Assembly (NCBI GenBank): GCA_902776545.1
Contig: CACYQO010000018.1
Coordinates: 20,818-84,817, forward strand
DNA from: an uncultured Prevotellaceae bacterium
Lineage (GTDB): Bacteria; Bacteroidota; Bacteroidia; Bacteroidales; Bacteroidaceae
Reading direction: 5' to 3'
DNA length: 64,000 bases
Of the stretch, positions 34,951 to 44,533 are shown in pieces (position 1 is the first letter of the stretch; the number at the start of each line of letters is the position of its first letter). Below the pieces are notes generated by a model. It saw only the letters and a list, made by a program, of their open reading frames with translations, searched no databases and was not told where the DNA came from. The position numbers and the translations under genes are program-made.

Positions 34951-36339
34951 ATGAAGATTAAGAAAAGATGGATAATCCTGATGACGGCGATGACACTGAT
35001 TGCCGTAGCAGGCTTGGCGGTGGGAGAGCCATCCTTTGAGTGTGACTGGTCGGTGATATCTGCGGCCGACGTGGCGTGGCTGATTACGGCCACGATTTTC
35101 GTTTTGATGATGACACCCGGACTGTCGTTCTTCTATGGCGGTATGGTGGGTGCGAAGAATGTGATTTCGACAATGCTGCAGTCGTTTATCGCCATGGGAC
35201 TGATATCCGTCCTCTGGGTGGTCATAGGTTTCTCTTTGTGCTTTGGCGATGATATCGGCGGTGTGATTGGCAATCCGTTGACGTTCCCGATGTTCCACGG
35301 TGTGGGTGCCGATGTGTATACCACTCCGGCAGGCAACGTCCTTGGCGGCGCAACCATCCCGTTGGCACTGTTCGCCCTGTTCCAGATGAAGTTCGCTATC
35401 ATCACCCCGTCGCTGATCACAGGTTCGTTCGCTGAGCGTGTGAGATTCTCGGCTTATATGTTCTTCATGATGTTCTTCTTTTTCGTGATCTACTGTCCGC
35501 TGGCGCACATGACATGGCATCCTGAGGGACTGTTTATGAAATGGGGTGTGATCGACTTTGCAGGTGGTATCGTGGTGCATGCCTCCTCAGGTATCGCAGC
35601 CCTGGCTGGAGCCATCTTCCTTGGACGCCGTAAGGCTGAGACGCGTAAGAGTGAGCCCGCCAACATCCCCTTCGTGCTGCTTGGTGCGGCAATGCTGTGG
35701 TTAGGGTGGTTCGGCTTCAATGCTGGCTCGTCGCTGCATGCAGACGGTCAGGCTGTCAAGGCGTTCTTGAATACGAACACCGCCTCTGCTACGGCGATGA
35801 TGACGTGGATCTTCTTCGACTGTCTGCGTGGTCGTAAACCGTCGGCGATGGGTGCTGCGGTGGGCTGCGTGGTCGGTCTGGTGGCCATTACGCCATCGGC
35901 AGGTTATGTCACCGTGGGCCAGAGCATCTTCATCGCGTTTGTCATCACGCTGATCTGTAACGTCGCCGTTTACTGGCGTTCGCACTCCCGTATCGACGAC
36001 GCCCTCGATGTGTTTCCCACCCACGGCACAGGCGGTATCTTCGGTACGGTGCTGACGGGTATCTTCATCCAGGAGGGACTCATCGCCGGCACGTGGGACG
36101 GTTTTGTGATATTCCTCTACCATCTGCTGGCCATCGTCATCGTGTTTGTCTATACCTTCGGCATGAGCTGGCTGGGCTACAAGTTGATCGACATGCTCAT
36201 CCCCATGCGCGTCTCGGTGTACAGTGAAAAAGTGGGACTTGACTTCTCGCAACACGACGAGCACTACGGATTGGCGCACATCGGCGAACGGGAACTGGCG
36301 GAATATGAGGAGCACATTAAGGAAAAGGTGAAAAGGTAA
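34951..36339 (+). CDS. Ammonium transporter (second copy)
   Basis: This is a 462-residue Amt family channel with an N-terminal membrane segment or signal (MTLIAVAGLAVG). Family segments are MMTPGLSFFYGGMVGAKN, DFAGGIVVHASSGIAALAGA, WLGWFGFNAGSSLHADG and FPTHGTGGIFGTVLTG. It differs clearly from the first copy and has its own promoter with the same upstream boxes, but no PII gene beside it. It may have a different affinity or role. Confidence 0.94.
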   Translation: MKIKKRWIILMTAMTLIAVAGLAVGEPSFECDWSVISAADVAWLITATIFVLMMTPGLSFFYGGMVGAKNVISTMLQSFIAMGLISVLWVVIGFSLCFGDDIGGVIGNPLTFPMFHGVGADVYTTPAGNVLGGATIPLALFALFQMKFAIITPSLITGSFAERVRFSAYMFFMMFFFFVIYCPLAHMTWHPEGLFMKWGVIDFAGGIVVHASSGIAALAGAIFLGRRKAETRKSEPANIPFVLLGAAMLWLGWFGFNAGSSLHADGQAVKAFLNTNTASATAMMTWIFFDCLRGRKPSAMGAAVGCVVGLVAITPSAGYVTVGQSIFIAFVITLICNVAVYWRSHSRIDDALDVFPTHGTGGIFGTVLTGIFIQEGLIAGTWDGFVIFLYHLLAIVIVFVYTFGMSWLGYKLIDMLIPMRVSVYSEKVGLDFSQHDEHYGLAHIGERELAEYEEHIKEKVKR

Positions 36340-36400
36340 AAAAGTAAAAAGGTAAAAAAGTAAAAAGGTGAAAAGGTGAAAAGGTGAAAAAGTAAAACAG
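36330..36400. repeat. Purine-rich AAAAAGGTR repeat tract
   Basis: The gap between amt2 and pyrG is made of units such as AAAAAGGTAAAAAAGT and AAAAGGTGAAAAGGTG. The tract begins inside the last codons of amt2. Similar tracts follow genes at about 53985-54075, 56829-56872, 58133-58165 and 58899-58935. I see no promoter for pyrG here. Confidence 0.8.
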
Positions 36401-36425
36401 AAAGCAAACTTCAAAACAACATAGC

Positions 36426-38024
36426 ATGGATACAAAGTACATTTTCGTCACAGGTGGAGTGGTTTCCTCGTTAGGTAAGGGAATCATCTCCGCCTCGATC
36501 GGCAAACTGTTGCAGGCACGTGGGTACAAAGTGACCATCCAGAAGTTCGATCCCTACATCAACATCGACCCTGGGACACTGAACCCCTATGAGCACGGCG
36601 AGTGCTACGTGACGGTGGACGGTATGGAGACCGATCTCGACCTGGGACATTACGAACGCTTTACGGGTATTCATACCACCCGCAACAATTCCATCACGAC
36701 GGGTCGCATCTACAAGACCGTCATTGACCGGGAACGGCACGGTGACTATCTTGGGAAGACCATTCAGGTGGTGCCGCACATCACCGATGAAATCAAACGA
36801 CGGATGCTGCGCGAGGGTCTTGACGAGGGATTCGACTTCGTCATTACAGAGGTGGGTGGCACCATCGGCGACATTGAGAGTGCACCGTTTATGGAGGCCA
36901 TCCGACAGTTGCGCTGGCAACTGGGACGCAACGCCGTCTGTGTACATCTGACCTACGTGCCCTACCTGAAAGCGGCTGAAGAACTGAAGACGAAACCCAC
37001 ACAGCACTCCGTCAAAGAGTTGCAGGGGATGGGTATCCAGCCCGACATCCTCGTGTTAAGAACCGAACGCCACCTCAGCGACTCTATACGCCTGAAGGTG
37101 GCATCGTTTTGTAATGTCGATTTGGAGTGCGTGGTGCAAAGTGAGGATATGCCGAGCATCTACGAAGTGCCAGTGAGTATGCAGAAGCAGGGGCTTGACG
37201 CCGCTATTATGCGGAAGATTGGCATTCCTGTGGGCGAGACACCAGCGATGAAGCCTTGGCACGATTTCCTCGAAAAGCAGCGCAATGCCAATCGCGAGGT
37301 GCATATCGGCCTCGTGGGCAAATACGATCTGCAAGATGCCTATAAGAGCATCCGTGAGAGTCTCAATCTGGCAGGCATCTACAACGATGTGAAGACTCGC
37401 ATCCATTTCGTCAATAGCGAAGAGATCACGGCAGAGAATGTCGCCTCGAAGTTGAAAGGTATGGCTGGTATCGTGGTCTGTCCTGGTTTCGGCAGCCGAG
37501 GTATCGAGGGCAAGATTATTGCAGCGGAATATGGTCGTACGAACGATATTCCTACCTTCGGCATCTGTCTGGGTATGCAGATGATGGTGATTGAGTTCGC
37601 AAGGAATGTATTGGGCTATAAGGATGCCAACAGTGCCGAGATGGACGAAAAGACCCCACATAATGTGATCGACATCATGGAGGAGCAGAAGAGCATCACC
37701 CAAATGGGCGGTACCATGCGATTGGGTGCCTATGACTGCGAGCTCGTCAAAGGCAGCCGCACATATGAAATATACGGCGATAAGCCACTTATCAGTGAAA
37801 GGCATCGTCATCGCTACGAGTTCAACAATGCCTATAAGGAGGAGTACGAATCGAACGGTATGAAGTGCGTGGGCATAAACCCCGCCTCCGACCTTGTGGA
37901 GATTGTCGAAATCCCAGAGAAACGCTGGTACATCGGCACACAGTTCCACCCTGAATATTCCTCGACGGTTCTGCATCCGCATCCGCTTTTCATGAGTTTC
38001 ATCAAAGCGTGTATTATGTCGTAA
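36426..38024 (+). CDS. pyrG: CTP synthase
   Basis: This enzyme makes CTP from UTP with glutamine as nitrogen donor. The 532-residue protein has the synthase P-loop TGGVVSSLGKGI at the N-terminus, the Mg/UTP site TEVGGTIGDIES, and a C-terminal glutamine amidotransferase with the nucleophile in GICLGMQMM and the His/Glu in FHPEYSS. It is the first of four glutamine-using genes in a row. Confidence 0.97.
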   Translation: MDTKYIFVTGGVVSSLGKGIISASIGKLLQARGYKVTIQKFDPYINIDPGTLNPYEHGECYVTVDGMETDLDLGHYERFTGIHTTRNNSITTGRIYKTVIDRERHGDYLGKTIQVVPHITDEIKRRMLREGLDEGFDFVITEVGGTIGDIESAPFMEAIRQLRWQLGRNAVCVHLTYVPYLKAAEELKTKPTQHSVKELQGMGIQPDILVLRTERHLSDSIRLKVASFCNVDLECVVQSEDMPSIYEVPVSMQKQGLDAAIMRKIGIPVGETPAMKPWHDFLEKQRNANREVHIGLVGKYDLQDAYKSIRESLNLAGIYNDVKTRIHFVNSEEITAENVASKLKGMAGIVVCPGFGSRGIEGKIIAAEYGRTNDIPTFGICLGMQMMVIEFARNVLGYKDANSAEMDEKTPHNVIDIMEEQKSITQMGGTMRLGAYDCELVKGSRTYEIYGDKPLISERHRHRYEFNNAYKEEYESNGMKCVGINPASDLVEIVEIPEKRWYIGTQFHPEYSSTVLHPHPLFMSFIKACIMS

Positions 38025-38054
38025 TTACGTTATTACGAAATAACGATATTAGTT

Positions 38055-39794
38055 ATGGAACAACTGAAACATGAGTGTGGTGTGGCGATGATCCGCCTGT
38101 TGAAGCCGTTGAGTTACTACGAGCAGAAGTACGGTTCGTGGCGCTATGGTTTCAACAAACTCTACCTGATGATGGAGAAGCAGCACAATCGCGGACAAGA
38201 GGGTGCCGGTATCGCTTCCGTCAGTCTGACGAAGGAGCCAGGCACGGAGTATATGTTCCGTGAGAAGGCCGAGGGTAAGGATGCCATCACGGAGATTTTC
38301 AGTCGTGTGACGGAGGAGATGGCTGGCGAACTGCTGATGGGACATCTGCGCTATTCAACGACAGGCAAGAGCGGACTGACGTTTGTACATCCCTTCCTGC
38401 GCCGAAACAACTGGCGGGCGAAGAACCTCTGTCTGTGCGGCAACTTCAATATGACCAATATCGACGAGGTCTTCCAGTTCCTCACCCAACAGGGCCAGTC
38501 GCCGCGCATCTATGGCGACTCATATATCACCCTCGAACTGATGGGCCACCGTCTGGACCGCGAGGTGGAGCGTTTGTATGCCCTCGCGAAAGAACAGGGA
38601 TTGAAAGATACCGCTATTACCGATTATATTGACGATCACGTGGAGATGACCAATGTGCTGAAGAGCACGATGAGCCACTATGACGGTGGATATGTAATGT
38701 GCGGACTGACGGGAAGCGGCGAGATGTTTGCCGTACGCGACCCTTGGGGCATCCGGCCTGCGTTCTACTATCGCGATGAAGAGATGATGGCGCTGGCCAG
38801 CGAACGGCCTGTATTGCAGACGACATTCGATCTGCAGGCAGAGGATATCTGTGAACTCCAGCCAGGCGAGGCACTCATCGTACATAAAAACGGGGAGAGC
38901 CAATTGGAACAGATTATGCCGGCCCAGCCCCTGAGTGCCTGCTCGTTCGAAAGGATTTATTTCAGTCGTGGTTCTGACCGTGACATCTATCAGGAACGCA
39001 AACGACTGGGTGAACAACTCACGCCCGCTATCTTGAAGGCTATCGACGGCGATGTGGATCACACGGTCTTTTCGTATATCCCCAATACCGCAGAAGTTGC
39101 CTTCTATGGTATGACGGATGGTTTCCGAAAGTTACATGGAGAGGTGCGCACAGAAAAGGTGGTTTGGAAAGATATCAAACTGCGTACCTTTATCGCCGAT
39201 AACTCTGAGCGCAACGATCTGGCTGCTCACGTCTATGATATCAGTTATGGTTCACTGAAGCCATACGAGGATAACCTCGTGATTATCGACGACTCGATAG
39301 TGCGTGGCACGACGCTGAAAGAGAGTATTTTCAAGATCCTCGACCGTCTGCATCCCAAGAAGATCGTGATGGTGTCGAGTTCACCGCAGATCCGTTATCC
39401 CGACTACTATGGCATTGATATGTCGCATTTGGAAGAACTTTGTGCCTTCCGTGCCGCCATCGCATTGATTAAGGACAGGGGTATGCAGAAACTGATTGCC
39501 GATACGTATAAGGCCTGCAAGTATTCGCCGGCTTCACTGAATCATGTGCGCAATATCTATGCACCGTTCACCGTCGAGGAGATTAATGATAAGATTGTGG
39601 AGATGCTGCACCCTGAGGGTATGCAGGCACCCATCGAATTGGTGTATCAGAGCATTGAGGGACTGCACAAGGCCTGTCCCAATCACCCCGGCGACTGGTA
39701 TTTCACGGGCCATTACCCCACACCTGGCGGCATCCGGATGGTGAACCAGGCATTTGTGAATTATGTAGAACAAGTATTAAAGTTACAGTTATAA
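38055..39794 (+). CDS. purF: Amidophosphoribosyltransferase-type protein
   Basis: This 579-residue protein pairs an Ntn glutamine amidotransferase with a phosphoribosyltransferase domain, the layout of the first purine-synthesis enzyme. The nucleophile is Cys8 in HECGVAMI; here it follows seven residues that must be removed or tolerated, unlike enzymes with Cys at position 2. The PRPP-binding loop VIIDDSIVRGTTLKES is intact. It follows pyrG by 30 bp and precedes the carbamoyl-phosphate gene by 7 bp. Confidence 0.85.
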   Translation: MEQLKHECGVAMIRLLKPLSYYEQKYGSWRYGFNKLYLMMEKQHNRGQEGAGIASVSLTKEPGTEYMFREKAEGKDAITEIFSRVTEEMAGELLMGHLRYSTTGKSGLTFVHPFLRRNNWRAKNLCLCGNFNMTNIDEVFQFLTQQGQSPRIYGDSYITLELMGHRLDREVERLYALAKEQGLKDTAITDYIDDHVEMTNVLKSTMSHYDGGYVMCGLTGSGEMFAVRDPWGIRPAFYYRDEEMMALASERPVLQTTFDLQAEDICELQPGEALIVHKNGESQLEQIMPAQPLSACSFERIYFSRGSDRDIYQERKRLGEQLTPAILKAIDGDVDHTVFSYIPNTAEVAFYGMTDGFRKLHGEVRTEKVVWKDIKLRTFIADNSERNDLAAHVYDISYGSLKPYEDNLVIIDDSIVRGTTLKESIFKILDRLHPKKIVMVSSSPQIRYPDYYGIDMSHLEELCAFRAAIALIKDRGMQKLIADTYKACKYSPASLNHVRNIYAPFTVEEINDKIVEMLHPEGMQAPIELVYQSIEGLHKACPNHPGDWYFTGHYPTPGGIRMVNQAFVNYVEQVLKLQL

Positions 39795-39801
39795 TAATAA
39801 G

Positions 39802-42681
39802 ATGAAGAGACAAGCAAGACTGATCCTCGATGACGGCACGACGTTCTGCGGCTGGGCTTTCGGCGCAGAGAAGAACGTGTCGGGCGAGGTGGTGTTTAAC
39901 ACGGCGATGACGGGCTATCCGGAGAGTCTGACGGATCCCAGTTATGCCGGACAGATGCTGGTGATGACCTATCCGCTAGTGGGTAACTATGGTGTGCCTA
40001 CGACAGAAGCAGCGGAAAACGGTCTGCCCGAACTGATGGAGAGCGAGCGAATCCACGCCACGGCCCTGATCGTGGCAGACTATAGCGAGACCTATTCCCA
40101 TTGGAATGCTAAAGAATCCCTGGATGCATGGCTGAAGCGCGAAGGTGTGCCAGCCCTCACAGGCATCGACACCCGCCGACTGACGAAAGTGCTGCGAGAG
40201 AGTGGCGTGATGATGGGGCGGTTGGAGATCGGTTCCGTAAGTCGCTGTAATACAGCGACGAACACAACCGAGGACTACGGCAGCGTTAACTGGGTAGAGA
40301 AGGTAAGCTGCAAGGAAGTGACGACTTATCAGCCTTTCGGCGAAAAGAAGCACCGTGTTGTGCTGGTGGACTGCGGTGTAAAGGCTAATATCATCCGCTG
40401 TCTGCTGCGACGTGGCATTGAGGTGGTACGCGTGCCTTGGGATTACGATTTCAATCAATTGGAGTTTGATGGGCTGTTCTTAGCGAATGGTCCAGGCGAC
40501 CCTGAGCAATGCAGCAAGACGGTAGAGCATATCCGCACCTTCTTGACCAATGAGACTGTACGGCCCTGCATGGGTATCTGCCTCGGCAACCAGCTCTTAG
40601 CCAAGGCGGCAGGTGCCAAGACCTACAAGCTGAAATATGGACATCGTTCTCATAACCAACCCGTTCAGCGCGTCGGCACCACCCAGTGCTTCATCACCTC
40701 TCAGAACCACGGTTATGCGGTGGACGCTTCTACCTTACCCTCTGACTGGGAACCGCTCTTCGTGAATATGAACGACGGCTCCAACGAGGGCATCCGCCAT
40801 CAAACCAAACCCTGGATGTCTGCCCAGTTCCATCCTGAGGCCTGCAGTGGCCCTGTGGATACGGAATTTCTGTTTGATGAGTTCGTGGCAATGTTAGAGA
40901 TGAGTGGAGAGAGGTTAGAGGTAAGAGATTACTCTCAAGACGGAAAACCTCAGCAGCAAGACTATTCTCTCACCTCTCACCTCTCACCTCTTACCTCTAT
41001 CAAAAAGGTCCTCCTCTTGGGCAGTGGCGCCTTGAAGATCGGTCAGGCAGGCGAGTTCGACTATAGCGGTGCCCAGGCACTCAAAGCCCTGAAGGAAGAA
41101 GGCATCCATTCCGTACTCATCAATCCCAATATCGCCACCGTCCAGACGTCAAAGGACGTAGCCGATACCGTCTATTTCCAACCCGTGACCCCGGAGTTCG
41201 TGGAGCGCATCATTGAGAAGGAGCGTCCCGACGGCATTCTTTTGAGTTTCGGCGGTCAGACAGCCCTCAACTGCGGCGTGGAACTCTACCAACGTGGCGT
41301 TCTGGCCAAATACGGCGTCAAAGTGTTAGGCACCCCCGTACAGGCTATCATCGACACGGAAGACCGTGACCTCTTTGTAAAACGCCTCGATGAAATCGGC
41401 GTGAAGACCATCAAAAGTCAGGCTTGCAGCACCATCGACGAGGTGCGTCAGGCTGCTGCCGAACTGGGCTTCCCCGTAATCCTCAGAGCCGCCTATGCCT
41501 TAGGAGGTCTGGGTTCCGGCTTCTGCGACAACGAGGAAGAACTGAATGCACAGGCCGAAGAAGCCTTCTCATTCTCGTCACAGGTTCTGGTGGAGAAGTC
41601 ACTCCGAGGCTGGAAAGAGATAGAATACGAGGTGGTGCGCGACCGTTACGACAACTGCATCACCGTTTGTAATATGGAGAACTTCGACCCGCTGGGCATC
41701 CATACGGGCGAGTCGATCGTGGTGGCCCCCAGTCAGACGCTCTCCAACACCGAATATCACAAACTGCGCGCCATCGCCATCAAGATTATCCGTCATATCG
41801 GCATCGTGGGTGAGTGTAATGTGCAGTACGCCCTTGATCCTAACTCCGAGGACTATCGCGTCATTGAGGTCAACGCCCGTCTCTCGCGTTCCTCTGCCCT
41901 GGCATCGAAGGCAACAGGCTATCCCCTGGCTTTCGTGGCTGCCAAACTGGGCCTTGGCTACGGTCTCTTCGAACTGAAGAACTCCGTCACGAAGACCACC
42001 AGCGCCTTCTTCGAACCTGCCCTCGACTACGTGGTGTGTAAGATTCCCCGTTGGGATCTGACCAAGTTCCACGGCGTGAAGCGTCAGCTCGGCTCGTCGA
42101 TGAAGAGCGTGGGTGAGGTAATGGCCGTCGGACGTACGTTTGAGGAGTCCTTGCAGAAGGGTCTCCGTATGATCGGGCAGGGTATGCACGGCTTCGTGGA
42201 AAACCATGAAATTAGGATTGCCGACATCGCCACTTCCCTCCATGAACCGACGGACATGCGTATCTTCGTGGTGTCGAAGGCGCTGAAGATTGGCTATACC
42301 GTGGAACAGATCCATCAGTTGACGAAGATCGACCGCTGGTTCCTGCAGAAGCTGAAGCACATCGTCGATATCGACCAGCAACTCCGCGAAAACACACTTC
42401 TCTCTGAGGTCTCAGAGTTTATGGAGCCGAGTGAATTCAAGGAGTATCTGGCATCGCCGGAGATCGCTCCGTTGCTGCATACTGCCAAGGTCTATGGCTT
42501 CTCCGACTTCCAGATTGCCCGTGCCATCGGCCTGGAGCACCGGATGAAGATGGAGCAGGCTGGCCTCACCTTCCGCAAATGGCGCAAGATGCTCGGTCTC
42601 GTTCCCGCTGTCAACCAGATCGACACCCTCGCCGCGGAATATCCCGCCCAGACCAACTACCTTTATCTTTCCTACTTGTGA
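39802..42681 (+). CDS. Fusion of CarA with the N-terminal half of CarB
   Basis: Residues 1 to about 367 are a complete carbamoyl-phosphate synthase small subunit, with Cys260 in GICLGNQ and the HPEACSGP end of the active site. A low-complexity linker (about 368-399) follows. From residue 400 (IKKVLLLGSGALKIGQ) to 959 the protein is the first half of the large subunit: carboxy-phosphate ATP-grasp domain and oligomerisation region. It stops at AAEYPAQTNYLYLSYL, exactly where normal large subunits enter the second ATP-grasp half; that half is absent here. CarA and full-length CarB are normally separate. It could be a homodimeric synthetase, a partner for a separate CarB, or a damaged locus. Confidence 0.93.
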   Translation: MKRQARLILDDGTTFCGWAFGAEKNVSGEVVFNTAMTGYPESLTDPSYAGQMLVMTYPLVGNYGVPTTEAAENGLPELMESERIHATALIVADYSETYSHWNAKESLDAWLKREGVPALTGIDTRRLTKVLRESGVMMGRLEIGSVSRCNTATNTTEDYGSVNWVEKVSCKEVTTYQPFGEKKHRVVLVDCGVKANIIRCLLRRGIEVVRVPWDYDFNQLEFDGLFLANGPGDPEQCSKTVEHIRTFLTNETVRPCMGICLGNQLLAKAAGAKTYKLKYGHRSHNQPVQRVGTTQCFITSQNHGYAVDASTLPSDWEPLFVNMNDGSNEGIRHQTKPWMSAQFHPEACSGPVDTEFLFDEFVAMLEMSGERLEVRDYSQDGKPQQQDYSLTSHLSPLTSIKKVLLLGSGALKIGQAGEFDYSGAQALKALKEEGIHSVLINPNIATVQTSKDVADTVYFQPVTPEFVERIIEKERPDGILLSFGGQTALNCGVELYQRGVLAKYGVKVLGTPVQAIIDTEDRDLFVKRLDEIGVKTIKSQACSTIDEVRQAAAELGFPVILRAAYALGGLGSGFCDNEEELNAQAEEAFSFSSQVLVEKSLRGWKEIEYEVVRDRYDNCITVCNMENFDPLGIHTGESIVVAPSQTLSNTEYHKLRAIAIKIIRHIGIVGECNVQYALDPNSEDYRVIEVNARLSRSSALASKATGYPLAFVAAKLGLGYGLFELKNSVTKTTSAFFEPALDYVVCKIPRWDLTKFHGVKRQLGSSMKSVGEVMAVGRTFEESLQKGLRMIGQGMHGFVENHEIRIADIATSLHEPTDMRIFVVSKALKIGYTVEQIHQLTKIDRWFLQKLKHIVDIDQQLRENTLLSEVSEFMEPSEFKEYLASPEIAPLLHTAKVYGFSDFQIARAIGLEHRMKMEQAGLTFRKWRKMLGLVPAVNQIDTLAAEYPAQTNYLYLSYL
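40905..40999. repeat. Repeat hairpin read in frame as the CarA-CarB linker
   Basis: TAGAGGTAAGAG (40916-40927) pairs perfectly with CTCTTACCTCTA (40988-40999). Between them are repeated CTCACCTCT units. Elsewhere in the window such repeat hairpins are intergenic, so this is probably a former carA-carB spacer that became coding. Confidence 0.8.
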
Positions 42682-42682
42682 G

Positions 42683-42762
42683 GAATTATAAAATTAAAAA
42701 ATTAAAGAATTAAAAACAGGCGCATCTTTTCATTTTATAATTTTTGAATTTTTAAATTTTAC
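42683..42762. repeat. A/T-rich hairpin between the car fusion and asnB
   Basis: ATTATAAAATTAAAAAATTA-type sequence on the left and TTTTATAATTTTTGAATTTT-type on the right form a long A/T stem around CAGGCGCATC. Similar A/T-unit sequence fills 20125-20206 (gltB-gltD gap) and 45155-45200. Confidence 0.65.
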
Positions 42763-42765
42763 AAT

Positions 42766-44430
42766 ATGTGTGGAATCGTAGCAATATTAAACGTTAAGGA
42801 GCAGTCGCATGCTCTGCGTGATAAAGCATTGAAAATGAGTCAGAAGATCCGTCATCGCGGACCAGACTGGAGTGGTATCTATTGTGGTGGTTCAGCCATC
42901 CTCGCCCATGAGCGACTGAGTATCGTCGATCCGGAGTCGGGTGGCCAGCCTCTCTATTCGTCAGACCGTAAGAATATACTGGCGGTGAATGGTGAGATCT
43001 ACAACCATCAGGAGATCCGCCGCCGCTTTGCCGGACAGTACGAGTTTCAGACGGGCTCCGACTGTGAGGTCATCCTCGCTCTCTATCGTGAGAAGGGCAT
43101 TGACTTCCTCGAAGACCTCAGCGGTATCTTTGCCTTTGTGCTCTACGATGAGGAGCGCGACGAGTTCCTGATAGCCCGCGACCCCATCGGCGTGATACCT
43201 CTTTATATTGGATATGACAGCGACGGCACCGTCTATGTCGCCTCCGAACTGAAAGCCCTCGAAGGCCAGTGTGAGCGCTATGAGCCCTTCCTGCCCGGAC
43301 ACTACTATTGGAGTGTTGACCCAGGACAGAAATGGTACTATCGCCGCAACTGGATGCAATACGACGCCGTGAAGGACAATCCCGCCAGTGTCGAGGCGAT
43401 CCACGATGCGCTGGAGGCTGCCGTTAAGCGCCAACTGATGAGTGATGTGCCCTACGGTGTGCTACTCAGCGGCGGTCTCGACTCTTCGGTCATCTCTGCC
43501 ATTGCCGAGAAATACTCAGAGATGCGTATCGAGGACGACTCGAAGACCAAGGCCTACTGGCCCCGTCTGCACTCGTTTGCCGTAGGACTGAAGGGAGCCC
43601 CTGACCTCGCGAAAGCCAAACTCGTGGCCGACCATATCGGCACCGTGCACCATGAGATCAATTATACCATCCAGGAGGGCCTTGATGCCATCCGCGACGT
43701 CATCTACTTCATCGAGACCTACGATGTCACCACCGTCCGTGCCTCTACGCCGATGTACCTGCTGGCCCGTGTCATCAAGTCGATGGGTATCAAGATGGTA
43801 CTCTCCGGCGAGGGTGCCGATGAGATCTTCGGCGGATACCTCTATTTCCACAAGGCTCCGACGGCCAAGGACTTCCACGAGGAGACCGTGCGCAAACTCT
43901 CGAAGCTCTATCTCTACGACTGTCTGCGCGCCAACAAGAGTCTCTCTGCCTGGGGTGTCGAAGGCCGTGTGCCCTTCCTCGACAAGGAGTTCCTCGATGT
44001 GGCCATGCGTACCAACCCCGCAGCGAAGATGTGTCCGGGTAACACCATTGAGAAGAAGATTGTGCGTGAGGCCTTTGCCGACATGCTGCCGGAAGAGGTG
44101 GCCTGGCGACAGAAGGAACAGTTCAGCGACGGTGTCGGCTATTCGTGGATCGACACGCTGAAGCAGATCACCTCCGAGGCCGTCAGCGACGAAGAGATGG
44201 CTCATGCCGCCGAGCGCTTCCCCATCAACCCGCCGAAGAACAAGGAGGAGTACTACTACCGCTCGATCTTTGCCGAGCACTTCCCCTCCGACTCTGCCGC
44301 CCTCAGTGTGCCCAGCGAGGCCAGCGTGGCCTGCAGCACCGCCATCGCCCTCGAATGGGATGCCGCCTTCAAAGGCATGAACGACCCCTCAGGCCGTGCC
44401 GTCAAAGGCGTGCATGAGCAAGCCTATTAA
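42766..44430 (+). CDS. asnB: Asparagine synthase B, glutamine-hydrolysing
   Basis: This 554-residue enzyme makes asparagine from aspartate, ATP and glutamine. The Ntn nucleophile Cys2 (MCGIVAIL) is right after Met. NGEIYNH and SDCEVI complete the glutaminase site. The synthetase domain has the PP-loop LLSGGLDSSVIS and GEGADEIFGGYLYF. Length and end are normal. It is the last of the glutamine-amidotransferase genes. Confidence 0.97.
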   Translation: MCGIVAILNVKEQSHALRDKALKMSQKIRHRGPDWSGIYCGGSAILAHERLSIVDPESGGQPLYSSDRKNILAVNGEIYNHQEIRRRFAGQYEFQTGSDCEVILALYREKGIDFLEDLSGIFAFVLYDEERDEFLIARDPIGVIPLYIGYDSDGTVYVASELKALEGQCERYEPFLPGHYYWSVDPGQKWYYRRNWMQYDAVKDNPASVEAIHDALEAAVKRQLMSDVPYGVLLSGGLDSSVISAIAEKYSEMRIEDDSKTKAYWPRLHSFAVGLKGAPDLAKAKLVADHIGTVHHEINYTIQEGLDAIRDVIYFIETYDVTTVRASTPMYLLARVIKSMGIKMVLSGEGADEIFGGYLYFHKAPTAKDFHEETVRKLSKLYLYDCLRANKSLSAWGVEGRVPFLDKEFLDVAMRTNPAAKMCPGNTIEKKIVREAFADMLPEEVAWRQKEQFSDGVGYSWIDTLKQITSEAVSDEEMAHAAERFPINPPKNKEEYYYRSIFAEHFPSDSAALSVPSEASVACSTAIALEWDAAFKGMNDPSGRAVKGVHEQAY

Positions 44431-44445
44431 TATTAGTAAAGGTTG

Positions 44446-44476
44446 GGGCGATTTCGTAAAATATATGAAATCGCCC
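44446..44476 (+). terminator. 10-bp hairpin after asnB
   Basis: GGGCGATTTC (44446-44455) and GAAATCGCCC (44467-44476) pair perfectly. No clear T run follows, so it may be a terminator or an mRNA-end stabiliser. Confidence 0.6.
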
Positions 44477-44507
44477 TAAACTATTTGCATTTCTCACGGA
44501 AAATGAT

Positions 44508-44517
44508 TAACTTTGCA
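44508..44517 (+). promoter_or_regulatory. -7 promoter element for the secreted protein gene
   Basis: TAACTTTGCA lies 17 bp before the ATG at 44534. It overlaps the TTG at 44513, which is therefore not the start. Confidence 0.8.
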
Positions 44518-44533
44518 CCAAAATGGTGTGAAG

